DNA of 64,000 nt from Fortiea contorta PCC 7126. Its GTDB lineage: Bacteria > Cyanobacteriota > Cyanobacteriia > Cyanobacteriales > Nostocaceae. The notes beneath the pieces were generated by a model. It saw only the letters and a list, made by a program, of their open reading frames with translations. It was not told the DNA's origin and searched no databases. Location of the stretch: NCBI RefSeq assembly GCF_000332295.1, contig NZ_KB235930.1, positions 3,251,895 through 3,315,894 of the forward strand, read 5' to 3'. Shown in pieces: positions 10,236-20,438 of this stretch (position 1 is its first letter; every line of letters begins with the position of its first letter). A program made the translations under genes and the position numbers.

Positions 10236-10383
10236 ATGCATAAACTCAAAAAAATTGCTACTATCAGATAGTAATTGTACATGCTTCAGTGTTTGAAGAA
10301 TATTAGTAAAATAATGTTCCAATTATGTACAAAATTAAACATTCCCAACATTGAATAATTGCTCAAAACCTAGTACAACAAGG

Positions 10384-10418
10384 CTGAAGTATGAAGTATG
10401 AAGTCTGAAGTATGAAAT
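10384..10418. repeat. Heptamer tandem repeat (ATGAAGT type)
   Basis: Five consecutive 7-base units: CTGAAGT, ATGAAGT twice, CTGAAGT, ATGAAAT. The same heptamer family recurs at 26592, 37799 and 44631. Such short tandem repeats are typical of Nostocales intergenic DNA. Confidence 0.8.
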
Positions 10419-10577
10419 GAAGAAGCTTGTATACTAAGCTTTTAATAGATTTGTAATAGTTGCTTTATTTACGCCTTTTTGTACTAGTGTCTGTCTCAGA
10501 AATTACCAGAGGTAAATAAGCTCGTAGTCAAAACTAAAGTTGGTGAATTTTAAAGCACTAAAGTGTTGACTACAAAA

Positions 10578-10690
10578 TAGACCTCTTGCAAAAGTCCTAA
10601 TTTTCGCGATCTTCTTTGCGTCTTTGCGCCTTTGCGTGAGCTTTTCAATGATATTGTCAGCAACACCAAAGCATTTATGCAAGAAGTCTA
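10578..10690. repeat. Small palindrome-ended element (TAGACCTCTTGCA)
   Basis: A 113-base segment bounded by TAGACCTCTTGCA and TGCAAGAAGTCTA, which are inverted copies with one mismatch. The interior contains a frequent cyanobacterial repeat (CTTTGCGTCTTTGCGCC). It looks like a MITE-like element. A relative with the same ends lies at 22778-22843. The remainder of the 10323-10855 gap holds only heptamer repeats and AT-rich sequence. Confidence 0.6.
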
Positions 10691-10855
10691 CTCATGAAAA
10701 TTAACGAGACAAACTACTACTTCCCAAGCTGCTGTGAAAATCAGGGAATATATTGCTAATTTTTTCATAAAGAGAATCAAATGTTACTGTATGCGATCGC
10801 ACTTCGCACTTTAATCATTAAACAAATCGCAATTTAACAAAAAATTACTAAAAAA

Positions 10856-12163
10856 ATGCTGAGTACACCGATAAATATCCACTTACCCCGTCATCCTCAC
10901 CTAGTAACTTCCTTACCAGGGCCTCGCGCTCAAGCTATTATAGAACGCGATCGCGCCGTCACATCACCTTCCTATACCCGTGACTATCCCCTAGTCGTAG
11001 CGCGCGGTGAAGGCTGCATGATAGAAGACGTTGACGGCAATGTATTCTTAGATATGACCGCTGGAATCGCCGTTACCAACACCGGACACGCTCACCCAGA
11101 AGTCGTAGCAGCAATTCAAACTCAATCAGCACGCTTATTGCACATGTCGGGGACGGACTTTTATTATGAACCGATGGTGGAATTAGCAGAAAAATTAGCC
11201 GCTCGCGCTCCTTTTCCCCAAGGAGCAAAAATATTTTTTACCAATTCCGGTGCTGAGTCCAATGAAGGCGCAATTAAATTAGCTCGATACTACACCAAAC
11301 GCTCCGCAATTGTCGCCTGTTTGGGCGCCTTCCACGGTCGCACCTACGGAGCCATGTCCCTCACAGCTTCCAAAGTCGTACAACGCGCCAGTTTTGGGCC
11401 CCTAGTTCCCGGAGTTACCCATATTCCCTACGGTACTCACGCCAGCTTAGATTATTTAGAAAAGCAACTATTCAATACCACCTTACCACCCCAAGAAGTA
11501 GCAGCGATCGTTGTCGAAGCCATTCAAGGCGAAGGAGGTTACATCGTTCCCGAAGATGGTTTTTTGCAGAGAATTCGCCAGATATGCGATCGCTATGGCA
11601 TCCTGATGATAGTAGATGAAGTGCAATCAGGCATGGGACGCACTGGTCGTCTGTTTGCTATCGAGCATTGGGGCGTCATGCCTGATATGATCACCACAGC
11701 TAAAGGAATCGCCAGCGGTTTACCCCTAGGCGCCATTCTCGCCAAACCAGAATTAATGACCTGGCCTCCTGGTGCCCACGCTACCACATTTGGCGGCAAT
11801 CCAGTTGCTTGTGTTGCTGGTATCACCACCATGCGACTGTTAGAAAACGGTTTGATGGCTAACGCATCCTCTATGGGAGAGTTATTACAAGCCGGTTTGC
11901 AAAACTTACACCAAAGATTTCCTGTAATGTCTTCACCACGGGGAAAAGGTTTGATGGTAGCGGTAGATTTAATTGACATCGCAGGTAATCTTGATCATAA
12001 ACTACGCGATCGCATCATTCAACAAGCATTTTTGAGAGGTTTATTATTACTAGGTTGTGGTAAAGCCGCAATTCGTTTTTGTCCACCCCTAGTCATCGAC
12101 AGCAACCAAATTCAAATCGCCCTACAAATTCTCAGCGAAATATTACTAGAATCTAGAGCTTGA
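10856..12163 (+). CDS. Class III (PLP) aminotransferase
   Basis: A 435-residue fold-type I PLP enzyme of the GABA, acetylornithine and lysine omega-aminotransferase group. The phosphate-binding segment TNSGAESNEGAIKLAR, the HGRTYGAMSLT segment, the DEVQSGMGRTG motif with the PLP-interacting Asp, and the Schiff-base Lys283 in TTAKGIASGLPLGA are all present. It transfers an amino group from an omega-amino or diamino compound to 2-oxoglutarate. It lies 46 bases upstream of the DUF1338 gene, and an aldehyde dehydrogenase lies nearby, so lysine or 2-aminoadipate is an attractive substrate. Ornithine or GABA cannot be excluded from sequence alone. Confidence 0.9.
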   Translation: MLSTPINIHLPRHPHLVTSLPGPRAQAIIERDRAVTSPSYTRDYPLVVARGEGCMIEDVDGNVFLDMTAGIAVTNTGHAHPEVVAAIQTQSARLLHMSGTDFYYEPMVELAEKLAARAPFPQGAKIFFTNSGAESNEGAIKLARYYTKRSAIVACLGAFHGRTYGAMSLTASKVVQRASFGPLVPGVTHIPYGTHASLDYLEKQLFNTTLPPQEVAAIVVEAIQGEGGYIVPEDGFLQRIRQICDRYGILMIVDEVQSGMGRTGRLFAIEHWGVMPDMITTAKGIASGLPLGAILAKPELMTWPPGAHATTFGGNPVACVAGITTMRLLENGLMANASSMGELLQAGLQNLHQRFPVMSSPRGKGLMVAVDLIDIAGNLDHKLRDRIIQQAFLRGLLLLGCGKAAIRFCPPLVIDSNQIQIALQILSEILLESRA

Positions 12164-12208
12164 GAACTGCTAAAAACTCCTCAAACCTAGAGAAACAACA
12201 AATAACCA

Positions 12209-13111
12209 ATGAATCCCCAAATAGCCCTTAATCTCTACAGCTTACTTTGGCAAGAATACACCGCCAGAGTCAGCTACGCCCGCACCTATCAACAAATGAT
12301 TACGGCTGCAGGTGGAACTGTCGCCAACGACCATATCGCCTTTCGGTCACTGCGTTTATTCATAGATAGTTCCCAAGGTAAAATTAATTTAGGAATTGAT
12401 TATCTAGGACAAATTGCTACAGCTTTAGGATACGAAACATCAGGCGAGTATTTCTTTCCAGAAACACACTTATACGCCCGTCATTATCGCCATCCACAAC
12501 AAGAAAAATTTGATTTACCTAAACTGTTTATTAGCGAATTAATTGTCGATGAATTACCCGTTCATATTACCCAGTTAATCAAGCAAACAGTATCTACATA
12601 TAATTATCAAATTCCCTCTGTTTTCACAGTAGAAGATAACCAAGAAAACACTGTTCAAAAATTCAAAAAAATATTCACCCGTCCCTGGAAACCACCCCAA
12701 CTTTCCGTCATCCAACAAGTCAATCAAGTAACACAATATGGCGCTTGGGTACTGTTACATGGTTATGCAGTCAACCACTTTACAGGTTACGTCAATCGCC
12801 AAAACACTTCCCAATACCCAGACATTGACGTCACTGCGCGAGGTTTGGCTAATTTAGGCGTCCCCATGAAAGCAGAAATCGAAGGAAATATCACCTGTGG
12901 TCTGCGCCAAACCGCTACTCAAGCAGTCACAGAAATGGTAACAGTCATAGATGATAAAAATCATACTGAAATTCAAATTCCCTGGACTTATGCTTATTAC
13001 GAAATTGCACAACGCTATTTTTTAGAAGTAGAGCCAGGAAAACATTTACTCTTTGACGCTTTTCTCGGAAACAACGCCCAGCAATTATTTGAAATGACTC
13101 GATTATCTTGA
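12209..13111 (+). CDS. DUF1338 protein, 2-oxoadipate dioxygenase/decarboxylase (HglS-like)
   Basis: A 300-residue member of the DUF1338 family. Members characterised in Pseudomonas putida (HglS) and plants are Fe(II) enzymes that convert 2-oxoadipate to D-2-hydroxyglutarate and CO2. The expected metal ligands are visible: His42 in NDHIAFRS, His190 in VNHFTGYVN and Glu265 in YYEIAQR, followed by the VEPG segment. It is 46 bases downstream of the aminotransferase, which suggests a two-gene operon in which the aminotransferase feeds 2-oxoadipate or its precursor. The protein is shorter than the about 450-residue Pseudomonas type. Family is well supported; the exact reaction is taken from homologues. 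Confidence 0.85.
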   Translation: MNPQIALNLYSLLWQEYTARVSYARTYQQMITAAGGTVANDHIAFRSLRLFIDSSQGKINLGIDYLGQIATALGYETSGEYFFPETHLYARHYRHPQQEKFDLPKLFISELIVDELPVHITQLIKQTVSTYNYQIPSVFTVEDNQENTVQKFKKIFTRPWKPPQLSVIQQVNQVTQYGAWVLLHGYAVNHFTGYVNRQNTSQYPDIDVTARGLANLGVPMKAEIEGNITCGLRQTATQAVTEMVTVIDDKNHTEIQIPWTYAYYEIAQRYFLEVEPGKHLLFDAFLGNNAQQLFEMTRLS

Positions 13112-13117
13112 TTGATA

Positions 13118-14392
13118 CTACTCGTTCATTTCCTTTAAAGTCGCTAACGCTGAAGGCGATAACCGACTCAAATAACGGAAAATCCAATATTTAACTATAG
13201 TATCTAAAATCACGGGAAATGTGGCAATAAATAAAAATATTACACTGCGATTAGCCGGTAAACCTAAATGTTCTGCTAATCCATCTAAAAGCACTTCCCA
13301 TCCGTGGGGAGAGTGAAACCCGACAAATATATCTGTGAACAGAATAATTAAGAAAGCCTTCGCACTGTCGCTTAAACCATAAACAAGATTATCAATAAAA
13401 GATTTGACAATCACTATTTCTCTTTTGCTATTAGCGATGACCCCGGCAAAAGCAATTAAAGAAATTATATCAGCAAAGATATTACTGATAGCATCTCGGC
13501 TTTTTTTGCGAAATTCCGCAGCTATTTCTAATGCCTTATCTTTAACTTTTTCTGCTATTCTTTCTGAAGAAATTTCTGGTGCTGACTTTAAGAGCATAGC
13601 AAACTTTAATTTTTCTTCAAAAATTTTCAACTCACCCAAAGCTTCGCCTTCCATATCAGAATTCAGAAAAATCTGCGGCTTGTCTTTGTTGACATATCTT
13701 TCAATTAACGGACTGATAATTAATTGTTTAGAAAAATGCTGCGTTAAAATAGGTACAAGAATTAAAATGAGGAAAAATCTTAATGACGTTCTTGTGCGCT
13801 GTCTAGAAGAACGCTGATTTTTGATAAATTCTGCTTCAGCTTGAGGAGAAAAATCAGCCTTGATTTTATTAATTGTTATTCCTAAAGTACGAGGTAACAA
13901 TCCCGGCTTTTTAGAAATAGCTTGGGCTTGCATACTTCCCGTCTTAATTTCACTATTTTCTGTTAATAGCGGTTGAGCAACTGAATTTAATTGATTGTCA
14001 ATCACAGGCTGAATTTTCGTGTGATATTTAGATACAACCGTATCAATAAACTGTAGTTTTTCTAAAATATTAATATCAGCAACATTGACAAGAGAATAAC
14101 TGAGGCGAAATTCAGCCAACCTCACATCAATAATAGTTAAATTCTTATTTAAGTATTCTTGCCAATAAGACACGACATTTTCACTGTAATTTCCTGATTC
14201 AGGAGCAATTTTTTGTGCAGCAAATTGTTCTATTTCCACAGCTTGAATATTCTGCGCTGCTGCATAAGCTGCTAAAATTGCCCTTTGCGGCGTATCTAAA
14301 TACCACCTGCTATAAACTCGTAAATATCCCATAATTTTTCGATGCAGTAAATATTGACTTTTTGCGAAGAAAGCAGCTTTCATTGCAGCCAT
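13118..14392 (-). CDS. pxcA: Proton extrusion protein PxcA (CemA family)
   Basis: A 424-residue membrane protein of the PxcA/CemA (YCF10) family. PxcA is needed for light-induced proton release from cyanobacterial cells and affects CO2 uptake and NPQ-type responses. A hydrophilic N-terminal half of about 200 residues (YLRVYSRWYLDTPQRAI is characteristic) is followed by hydrophobic segments near 207-225, 310-330, 345-362 and 385-410. The conserved C-terminal block HSPHGWEVLLDGLAEHLGLP and the ending KYWIFRYLSRLSPSALATL are diagnostic. The stop lies 6 bases past the end of the convergent DUF1338 gene. A second in-frame Met (residue 4) is also possible as the start. Confidence 0.93.
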   Translation of the reverse strand: MAAMKAAFFAKSQYLLHRKIMGYLRVYSRWYLDTPQRAILAAYAAAQNIQAVEIEQFAAQKIAPESGNYSENVVSYWQEYLNKNLTIIDVRLAEFRLSYSLVNVADINILEKLQFIDTVVSKYHTKIQPVIDNQLNSVAQPLLTENSEIKTGSMQAQAISKKPGLLPRTLGITINKIKADFSPQAEAEFIKNQRSSRQRTRTSLRFFLILILVPILTQHFSKQLIISPLIERYVNKDKPQIFLNSDMEGEALGELKIFEEKLKFAMLLKSAPEISSERIAEKVKDKALEIAAEFRKKSRDAISNIFADIISLIAFAGVIANSKREIVIVKSFIDNLVYGLSDSAKAFLIILFTDIFVGFHSPHGWEVLLDGLAEHLGLPANRSVIFLFIATFPVILDTIVKYWIFRYLSRLSPSALATLKEMNE

Positions 14393-14595
14393 TTTTGTAG
14401 AGAATATGCGACTTGATTATTGGAGTCGAATCACAATAATTTCACCAGACTTTGATCACTGGCTATTTTCCGGTAGGATAACAGCCAGACACCAATAACT
14501 TTTGGTAGCCCGCTCCCCAATCAAGTCCTCATACTGGCGAACAGTCGCACCTGCTGGTAATGGGAGACACTAAACCACACCCAGAAACCTGTTGT

Positions 14596-15684
14596 ATGAC
14601 AAATTCATCAATCACTACACCCGAATTATCTCCTAGTTGGTATCTTTTGTTGCAACAACTCTTAGACCGTCAATCTCTGTCTCGCAGCCAATCAGCTGAA
14701 TTGATGCAAGGGTGGCTGACCGCATCAGTACCATTAGAATTATCAGGAGCAATTTTAACGGCGTTGCACTTTAAAGGAGTTTCGGCTGAAGAGTTGACGG
14801 GGATGGCTGAGGTGTTACAATCTCAATCGGCTCTACACAGCCCAGATGAGTTGATTGCCGTTACAGATAGGCAAAACCCTCCCCTGCTCATCGACACCTG
14901 TGGTACCGGTGGTGATGGGTCATCAACTTTTAACATTTCCACAGCGGTGGCGTTTGTCGCGGCGGCTTATGGGGTTCCTGTTGCCAAGCATGGAAATCGC
15001 TCGGCGTCAAGTCTTACGGGTAGTGCAGATGTGTTAGAAGCCCTGGGAGTGAATTTAACTGCTGCTGGCGAAAGGGTACAAGCAGCCGTACAAGAGGTGG
15101 GAATCACTTTTTTATTTGCCCCTGGTTGGCACCCTGCACTGAAAGCTGTGGCTCAATTGCGGCGAAATCTCAAGGTACGGACTGTGTTTAATCTCCTCGG
15201 CCCCTTGGTAAATCCTCTACATCCCCAGGGACAGGTTGTGGGGATATTCGATCCCCAACTGTTAGCAACGGTGGCTCAAGCTTTACACCAATTGGGTAAG
15301 CAAAAAGCAATTGTAGTCCATGGACGGGAAAGATTGGATGAGGCGGGGTTGGGCGATTTAACTGATTTAGCAGTTTTATCTGCAGGTGAAGTACAGTTAA
15401 CTTCCGTTAATCCTGAAGAAATTGGCTTGACACCTGCGCCCATAGGTGCATTACGGGGTGGTGATGTCCAAGAAAACGCGGAGATTTTGAAAGCGGTACT
15501 CCAAGGTAAAAGTACTCAAGCACAACAGGACGTGGTGGCTCTCAATGCTTCACTGGCGCTGCAGGTAGCTGGTGTGATTCCGCTGTTAGCCCATGAGCAA
15601 GGAATTCAAGCCGCTAGGGAGATCCTAAATAGTGGCGCTCCTTGGGTAAAGTTGGAGCAATTAGTCCAGTTCCTGAAGAATTAA
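14596..15684 (+). CDS. trpD: Anthranilate phosphoribosyltransferase
   Basis: Transfers phosphoribosyl from PRPP to anthranilate in tryptophan synthesis. About 362 residues from the ATG at 14596; an in-frame ATG at 14560 gives a 12-residue extension without family similarity. The PRPP-binding loop [14 protein letters not shown] and the segment [21 protein letters not shown] are intact, as are the [19 protein letters not shown] and VHGRERLDE blocks. The gene stands alone, with no other trp gene beside it, which is usual in cyanobacteria. Its last 71 bases overlap the 3' end of the convergent aspartic-protease gene. Confidence 0.95.
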   Translation: MTNSSITTPELSPSWYLLLQQLLDRQSLSRSQSAELMQGWLTASVPLELSGAILTALHFKGVSAEELTGMAEVLQSQSALHSPDELIAVTDRQNPPLLIDTCGTGGDGSSTFNISTAVAFVAAAYGVPVAKHGNRSASSLTGSADVLEALGVNLTAAGERVQAAVQEVGITFLFAPGWHPALKAVAQLRRNLKVRTVFNLLGPLVNPLHPQGQVVGIFDPQLLATVAQALHQLGKQKAIVVHGRERLDEAGLGDLTDLAVLSAGEVQLTSVNPEEIGLTPAPIGALRGGDVQENAEILKAVLQGKSTQAQQDVVALNASLALQVAGVIPLLAHEQGIQAAREILNSGAPWVKLEQLVQFLKN

Positions 15685-16660
15685 CCTCAGAGTTCCCTTG
15701 GGGGCGAAATTCCACAACATGGCGCTTGATAGTGACATCGTAATTGCCAAAAAAATCATGCCCCAATAATCCAGTTTCCAGTTCCGAGCCAGCGATCGCC
15801 ACCGGTACCTGATTGACTGCGACCCCAGCCACTGCCATAGAATTAACATAGCCGATCGCAAATTCCACCGCTCTAGAGCTAGCAGTGTTGGCTTTGGCTT
15901 TCCCGACAGGCACTACTCCCAAGACGCTAGCCATATCTTGAGTGATTACAGTCCCGCTGGCGCCTGTATCTACAATCATTTCAAAGTGCTGCTCACCATT
16001 GAAAGTAACTTCAATAATTGGTGTACCACCAATTCGCCGTTTTATAGGTACAGAAATTACTTCTTGCTCTGGGGTAACTGGTGTTGATGCACGGGCGATG
16101 GGCTTAGGCGGTGACACTTTGATCGGGATAGCCGCAGATAGAGATGGGGTGGGCTGAGGTTGACTTTTGGTTTGGGGGACAACTACCACCACCCGCTTTG
16201 GTTCCGTGACCTTGATCGGTTGGGGATCGTAGTTAGCTTTGTGTAAAGCGTATTGGATCTGGTTTTGGTATTCGGAAATTTTGATCTGCGCCACCACAAA
16301 ATTAGGACTTTGTTGCTGCACCTTTTTCATCAGAGCGATCGCATCCTCAAGTTGACTCACTACCAAATTCCAATCATCAGGAGATTGAGCAGATTTACTG
16401 ATACTCAGCGCCCCCGCTGCCTTGTCTAATGCCAATTCAAAAGAGTTTGGCACCACGTCAGCTAACGGTTGTGGTTTGAGGCTAGATAAAGGTGTGGCGA
16501 CTTCCACAGGCGGCGATAATGGCAAATTGCCCATCGGCGTAGGCTGCTGATTACCAAGCTTTGCTGTAGTTTGCTTGTCTTGGCTACAGCCCACACTTGC
16601 AACCGCTAAAGCACTTGCCAGAAACACAGGGGTTGCACGAATCAAAAAAGACTGAAGCAT
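15614..16660 (-). CDS. Lipoprotein retropepsin-like aspartic protease
   Basis: A 348-residue protein with a lipoprotein signal: a hydrophobic stretch ending in the lipobox VASVGC, so it is probably anchored outside the cytoplasmic membrane. A helical region at about 55-140 and a Pro/Lys-rich linker precede a single retropepsin-like domain with the catalytic motif DTGASGT (Asp231) and the closing [12 protein letters not shown] segment. One such domain per chain implies action as a dimer. Similar clan AA proteases are common in cyanobacteria, with unknown substrates. The coding end overlaps trpD by 71 bases on the opposite strand. Confidence 0.85.
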   Translation of the reverse strand: MLQSFLIRATPVFLASALAVASVGCSQDKQTTAKLGNQQPTPMGNLPLSPPVEVATPLSSLKPQPLADVVPNSFELALDKAAGALSISKSAQSPDDWNLVVSQLEDAIALMKKVQQQSPNFVVAQIKISEYQNQIQYALHKANYDPQPIKVTEPKRVVVVVPQTKSQPQPTPSLSAAIPIKVSPPKPIARASTPVTPEQEVISVPIKRRIGGTPIIEVTFNGEQHFEMIVDTGASGTVITQDMASVLGVVPVGKAKANTASSRAVEFAIGYVNSMAVAGVAVNQVPVAIAGSELETGLLGHDFFGNYDVTIKRHVVEFRPQGNSEVNSSGTGLIAPTLPKERHYLGSP

Positions 16661-16903
16661 AATTAATTCTGATTTTACCTGCCCAAGAGCTTGTCAATCT
16701 ACTCCTGCCAATGATTCTGCAGAAAAGTTTTTGCCTATTTAATAGCCTACTCAATATTTTAATTTTTTATTAATTGACCTGAGCCGTCGGAGTTTCTCAA
16801 CTCATGGCATAATTAGCGATCGCAGCTTACTCGGCAATCAAGGCTAGAAAGTAAGCAGTTTCACCTATACCCATGCCCGAACACTATTTAGCTTTCACAG
16901 CTT

Positions 16904-18070
16904 ATGCCCCTGTCTGACGCTATCCCTGCTCTACTTGTCCTAGCAGATGGAACCACATATCGTGGCTGGTCTTTTGGTGCCACAGGTACCACCATCGGGG
17001 AAGTAGTGTTCAACACCGGAATGACTGGATATCAAGAAGTGCTGACCGACCCCAGCTACTGCGGTCAAATAGTCGTCTTCACCTATCCAGAATTGGGAAA
17101 CACTGGAGTCAACCCCGATGATGAAGAATCGACCAAACCACAGATTCGGGGTACAATCGCTCGCAACATTTGTTACCAACCAAGTAACTGGCGCTCTACA
17201 CAATCCTTTCCCGACTACCTCAAGCAGCACCAAATACCAGGTATCTACGGCATTGACACCCGCGCCCTCACCCGCAAAATTCGTGCAGTCGGCGCCATCA
17301 ATGGTGGTATCTCCACCGCCATTCTCGATGAAGCAGAGTTACTAGAGCAGGTACTAGCCGCCCCCAACATGACAGGATTAAATCTCGTGCGAGAAGTCAC
17401 CACCTCGGAGATTTATGAATGGTCAGATCCCACCACCCCAGTTTGGGAGTTCAGCCCAGATGCAACAGCCAATTCTCAACCATCCTTCACCGTCGTCGCT
17501 CTTGACTTTGGCGTCAAACGCAACATTCTCCGGCGTTTAGCTAGTCACGGTTGTCGGGTGATAGTTGTTCCCGCGAATACCTCACCAGAAGTCATCCTCA
17601 ACTACAATCCAGATGGCATCTTTCTTTCTAATGGGCCGGGTGATCCTGCAGCAGTTATCGAAGGAATTGCCACTGCCAAAGCATTATTAGAAAGTCAAAA
17701 ACCCATTTTTGGTATTTGTATGGGACATCAAATATTGGGTCACGCCTTGGGAGCAGAAACTTTTAAACTCAAGTTCGGTCATCGAGGTTTGAATCAGCCT
17801 GCAGGTTTACAACAACGGGTAGAAATTACCAGCCAAAACCACAGTTTTGCTATCGACCCAGATTCCTTACCCGCAGCACTTTTGGAAATTAGCCATCTCA
17901 ACCTGAATGATCGCACCGTCGCCGGATTACGTCACAAATCCTTGCCCATCTTCTCCGTCCAATATCACCCAGAAGCCAGCCCCGGCCCCCACGACGCTGA
18001 TTACCTGTTTGCACAGTTCGTCCAAGCCATGGGAGACGCCCGACAAGCAGCGATCGCCAAAGTGAGTTAA
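16904..18070 (+). CDS. carA: Carbamoyl-phosphate synthase small subunit
   Basis: The glutaminase subunit that supplies ammonia to CarB for carbamoyl phosphate, used in arginine and pyrimidine synthesis. At 388 residues it has the family length. The N-terminal domain ([19 protein letters not shown]) is followed by a class I amidotransferase domain with nucleophile Cys272 in GICMGHQ and the His-Glu pair in [10 protein letters not shown]. carB is not adjacent, as is usual in cyanobacteria. The ATG at 16904 begins [10 protein letters not shown] and fits the family. The STAS gene begins 75 bases downstream. Confidence 0.96.
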   Translation: MPLSDAIPALLVLADGTTYRGWSFGATGTTIGEVVFNTGMTGYQEVLTDPSYCGQIVVFTYPELGNTGVNPDDEESTKPQIRGTIARNICYQPSNWRSTQSFPDYLKQHQIPGIYGIDTRALTRKIRAVGAINGGISTAILDEAELLEQVLAAPNMTGLNLVREVTTSEIYEWSDPTTPVWEFSPDATANSQPSFTVVALDFGVKRNILRRLASHGCRVIVVPANTSPEVILNYNPDGIFLSNGPGDPAAVIEGIATAKALLESQKPIFGICMGHQILGHALGAETFKLKFGHRGLNQPAGLQQRVEITSQNHSFAIDPDSLPAALLEISHLNLNDRTVAGLRHKSLPIFSVQYHPEASPGPHDADYLFAQFVQAMGDARQAAIAKVS

Positions 18071-18145
18071 AAATGGGGCATTGGGCATCCCTACCCATAC
18101 CTAATCCAACAGATTGTAGACAACTAGCCCAAAAACCATCTATAC

Positions 18146-18547
18146 TTGAACGTTCACTTTCACCATGAGGAGGGAGTTATTGCTGAACCACTTAATCTAA
18201 CCGTGAGCCTGAGGGGCACTCTTGAAGCCCGGGATAACTGTCAGCTATTCCGCCTCACAGGATTGTTAGATGCCTTTTCCGAACCCACATTCCGCAAGGT
18301 GCTTGGTGGCAAAATAGATGCGGGCCCACAACATATCATCTTGGATCTCTCGCAGATTGACTTTGTTGATAGCTCTGGCTTGGGTGCTTTAGTACAGCTA
18401 GCCAAACAAGCTCAAACTGCTAATGGCACCCTGCAAATTGTCACCAACGCCCGTGTTACTCAAACAGTCAAGCTTGTTCGCTTAGAGAAGTTTCTCTCCC
18501 TGCAACCAAACGTTGAAGCGGCTCTAGAAAACATCAAGTCATCTTGA
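18146..18547 (+). CDS. STAS-domain anti-sigma factor antagonist
   Basis: A protein of up to 133 residues with a single STAS domain of the SpoIIAA/RsbV type. The phospho-acceptor motif DSSGLGALV (Ser76 or Ser77 in the long form) is present. Such proteins bind anti-sigma kinases in partner-switching control. The start is unclear. The frame can begin at a TTG (18146), but the excellent ribosome site GAGGAGGG at 18167-18174 lies inside that frame, just before an in-frame ATT at 18179. A GTG at 18203 would start right at the domain. A short hairpin follows the gene. No partner kinase gene is adjacent. Confidence 0.85.
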   Translation: MNVHFHHEEGVIAEPLNLTVSLRGTLEARDNCQLFRLTGLLDAFSEPTFRKVLGGKIDAGPQHIILDLSQIDFVDSSGLGALVQLAKQAQTANGTLQIVTNARVTQTVKLVRLEKFLSLQPNVEAALENIKSS

Positions 18548-18572
18548 TTGCTTGGCCAGAGAGATTTGTCTA

Positions 18573-18603
18573 GCTATCCAATTGCTTGATCTGGATAGCT
18601 TAA
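18573..18603 (+). terminator. Hairpin after the STAS gene
   Basis: AGCTATCCA and TGGATAGCT form a 9-base-pair stem around an 11-base loop, followed by TAATTTAT. It lies about 25 bases past the STAS stop codon and is a reasonable intrinsic terminator, though its T-tract is weak. Confidence 0.5.
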
Positions 18604-18802
18604 TTTATAGAACAGCTGGCGCACCTCTCTCCTCGTGGGAGAGGAATCAAAGCCAGCCGCTCTCAACCCTAATTTTTCTACTATATTCAGTAATTTTTAT
18701 TAGTATTGATAATATTAAGTAGCGCTGAATGAGCTACTTAAGGTATGATATTTATCCCTAAACATGCGTCCCCAATGTAGCCAGTGAAGGAATAATCAAT
18801 TT

Positions 18803-19282
18803 GTGAGGTCAAAAGAGGAAGATCTATTAAATGGACAAGACGAAGCCCCCAAACAGGATTCATCTTGGACTCAAGCCCTCTTAGCAAGCACAACCTACTT
18901 ACACCAACAAATACCTAAGTCACAATTGCCACAAATTTCTCCGATGGCATTAGCCTATATGGGAGATGCAATCTATGAATTATATGTTAGGATGTATTAT
19001 CTACTGCCATTGCAGCGACCAGACACTTACCATCGTCTGGTAGTGGCACAGGTAAGAGCGGAAAAACAAGCGCTACATTTGCGATCGCTAACTCCTTATC
19101 TGAACGACAATGAATTAGAAATTGTCCGACGAGGCCGAAACGCCGCCACAGGACGCCCCAAACGAGTTGATCCCGAAATTTATCAACAAGCAACTAGTCT
19201 AGAAACATTAATTGGCTATCTATATCTCAGCGATTTTCAGCGCTTAACCGAACTATTGCAAAAACTCCATCTACAGGAATAG
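18803..19282 (+). CDS. mrnC: Mini-ribonuclease III
   Basis: A 159-residue protein consisting of an RNase III catalytic domain without a dsRNA-binding domain. In Bacillus, Mini-III trims 23S rRNA precursor ends. The motif ALAYMGDAIYELYVR contains the metal-binding acidic residues, and RRGRNAATGRPKRVDP together with ATSLETLIGYLYL matches the family. The start is a GTG at 18803 with GAAGGA upstream. It lies 95 bases before rlmB on the same strand, so two 23S rRNA maturation enzymes probably share a transcript. Confidence 0.92.
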   Translation: MRSKEEDLLNGQDEAPKQDSSWTQALLASTTYLHQQIPKSQLPQISPMALAYMGDAIYELYVRMYYLLPLQRPDTYHRLVVAQVRAEKQALHLRSLTPYLNDNELEIVRRGRNAATGRPKRVDPEIYQQATSLETLIGYLYLSDFQRLTELLQKLHLQE

Positions 19283-19377
19283 TGGGCGACTAACCCCACA
19301 AAAGCAAAGTCAGTCAAGTAATCTCTGTAAATTGAGGGAATCAGTGTGCCCACTCATAAGCAACACCAAATACTTAT

Positions 19378-20343
19378 ATGACTAATAAACCAAGAAAAAT
19401 CAAGACTGCTGGCGAACCAAATCGTGCGCAACCTGTAAAAATCAAAGGTAAGCGCATCCTAGCTAATCCGGTTCGCCATCCTCGACAGGGAGAAGGAAAC
19501 CCCGCCCCCAGCAGACCCAGCCAACCCCGCCGCGTCTCCCTTCCATCGCCAATCGTCAAACCAGATCCTGAAGAAAGCGACCTCATTTATGGACGTCATC
19601 CGGTTCAGACGGCGCTGGAAAGTCAGCGCGGTCTGAACCGGATCTGGATTACTACTCGCCTGCGCTATGATCCCCGCTTTCACCACTTGATTCTCCAGGC
19701 TAAAGAAAATGGTGCCGTCATTGACGAAGTGGAACCCAAGCGCCTAGACCAAATCACCGACGGCGCCAATCACCAAGGTATAGCCGCACAAATTGCTCCC
19801 TACACATATATCGAATTACACGAACTCATAGCACAGGCGAAATCCCTAGCAGACCCAGTAATTGTTGTTGCTGATGGAATTACTGATCCCCATAACTTAG
19901 GGGCAATTATTCGCACGGCTGAAGCCATCGGCGCTCAAGGACTGATAATTCCCCAAAGAAGGGCTTCGGGGATCACATCGACTGTGGTAAAAGTAGCAGC
20001 AGGTGCTTTAGAACAATTTCCTGTAGCTAGAGTAATTAACCTCGGCCGCGCTTTGGAAGAGTTAAAAGCATCTGGCTTTTGGATTTACGGTACTGCAGTT
20101 ACAGGCAGTGAACCTCTGCATACCGTTAATTTCAGTGGCCCTATCGTTTTGGTAGTTGGCTCAGAAGGGGAAGGACTAAGTATGCTAACGCAACGCTCCT
20201 GTGATGTTTTAGTGTCAATTCCCTTGCAGGGTAAAACTCCCAGCCTCAATGCCTCGGTAGCATCTGGTATGGCACTTTATGAAGTTTATCGCCAAAGGTC
20301 GTTAAACACACTTTATCTGGATAAGTTACACAAACCTCTTTGA
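19378..20343 (+). CDS. rlmB: 23S rRNA 2'-O-ribose methyltransferase (SpoU/TrmH family)
   Basis: A 321-residue SPOUT methyltransferase. An N-terminal basic, Pro/Arg-rich extension of about 60 residues precedes the substrate-binding domain ([12 protein letters not shown]) and the knotted catalytic domain. The three SPOUT motifs are visible: [29 protein letters not shown] and [20 protein letters not shown]. It most likely methylates a guanosine of 23S rRNA in the manner of RlmB. It follows mini-RNase III, a frequent pairing. The basic N-terminal tail is longer than in the E. coli enzyme and may help to bind RNA. Confidence 0.9.
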   Translation: MTNKPRKIKTAGEPNRAQPVKIKGKRILANPVRHPRQGEGNPAPSRPSQPRRVSLPSPIVKPDPEESDLIYGRHPVQTALESQRGLNRIWITTRLRYDPRFHHLILQAKENGAVIDEVEPKRLDQITDGANHQGIAAQIAPYTYIELHELIAQAKSLADPVIVVADGITDPHNLGAIIRTAEAIGAQGLIIPQRRASGITSTVVKVAAGALEQFPVARVINLGRALEELKASGFWIYGTAVTGSEPLHTVNFSGPIVLVVGSEGEGLSMLTQRSCDVLVSIPLQGKTPSLNASVASGMALYEVYRQRSLNTLYLDKLHKPL

Positions 20344-20438
20344 AAAATCAGAGTAAAAGAGTATAAAGAAATGTAAAGGAAAAAACCAGCAAAGCACCGT
20401 TTAACATCCACTATCTTTTTGATAAAACGGCAAGTACC

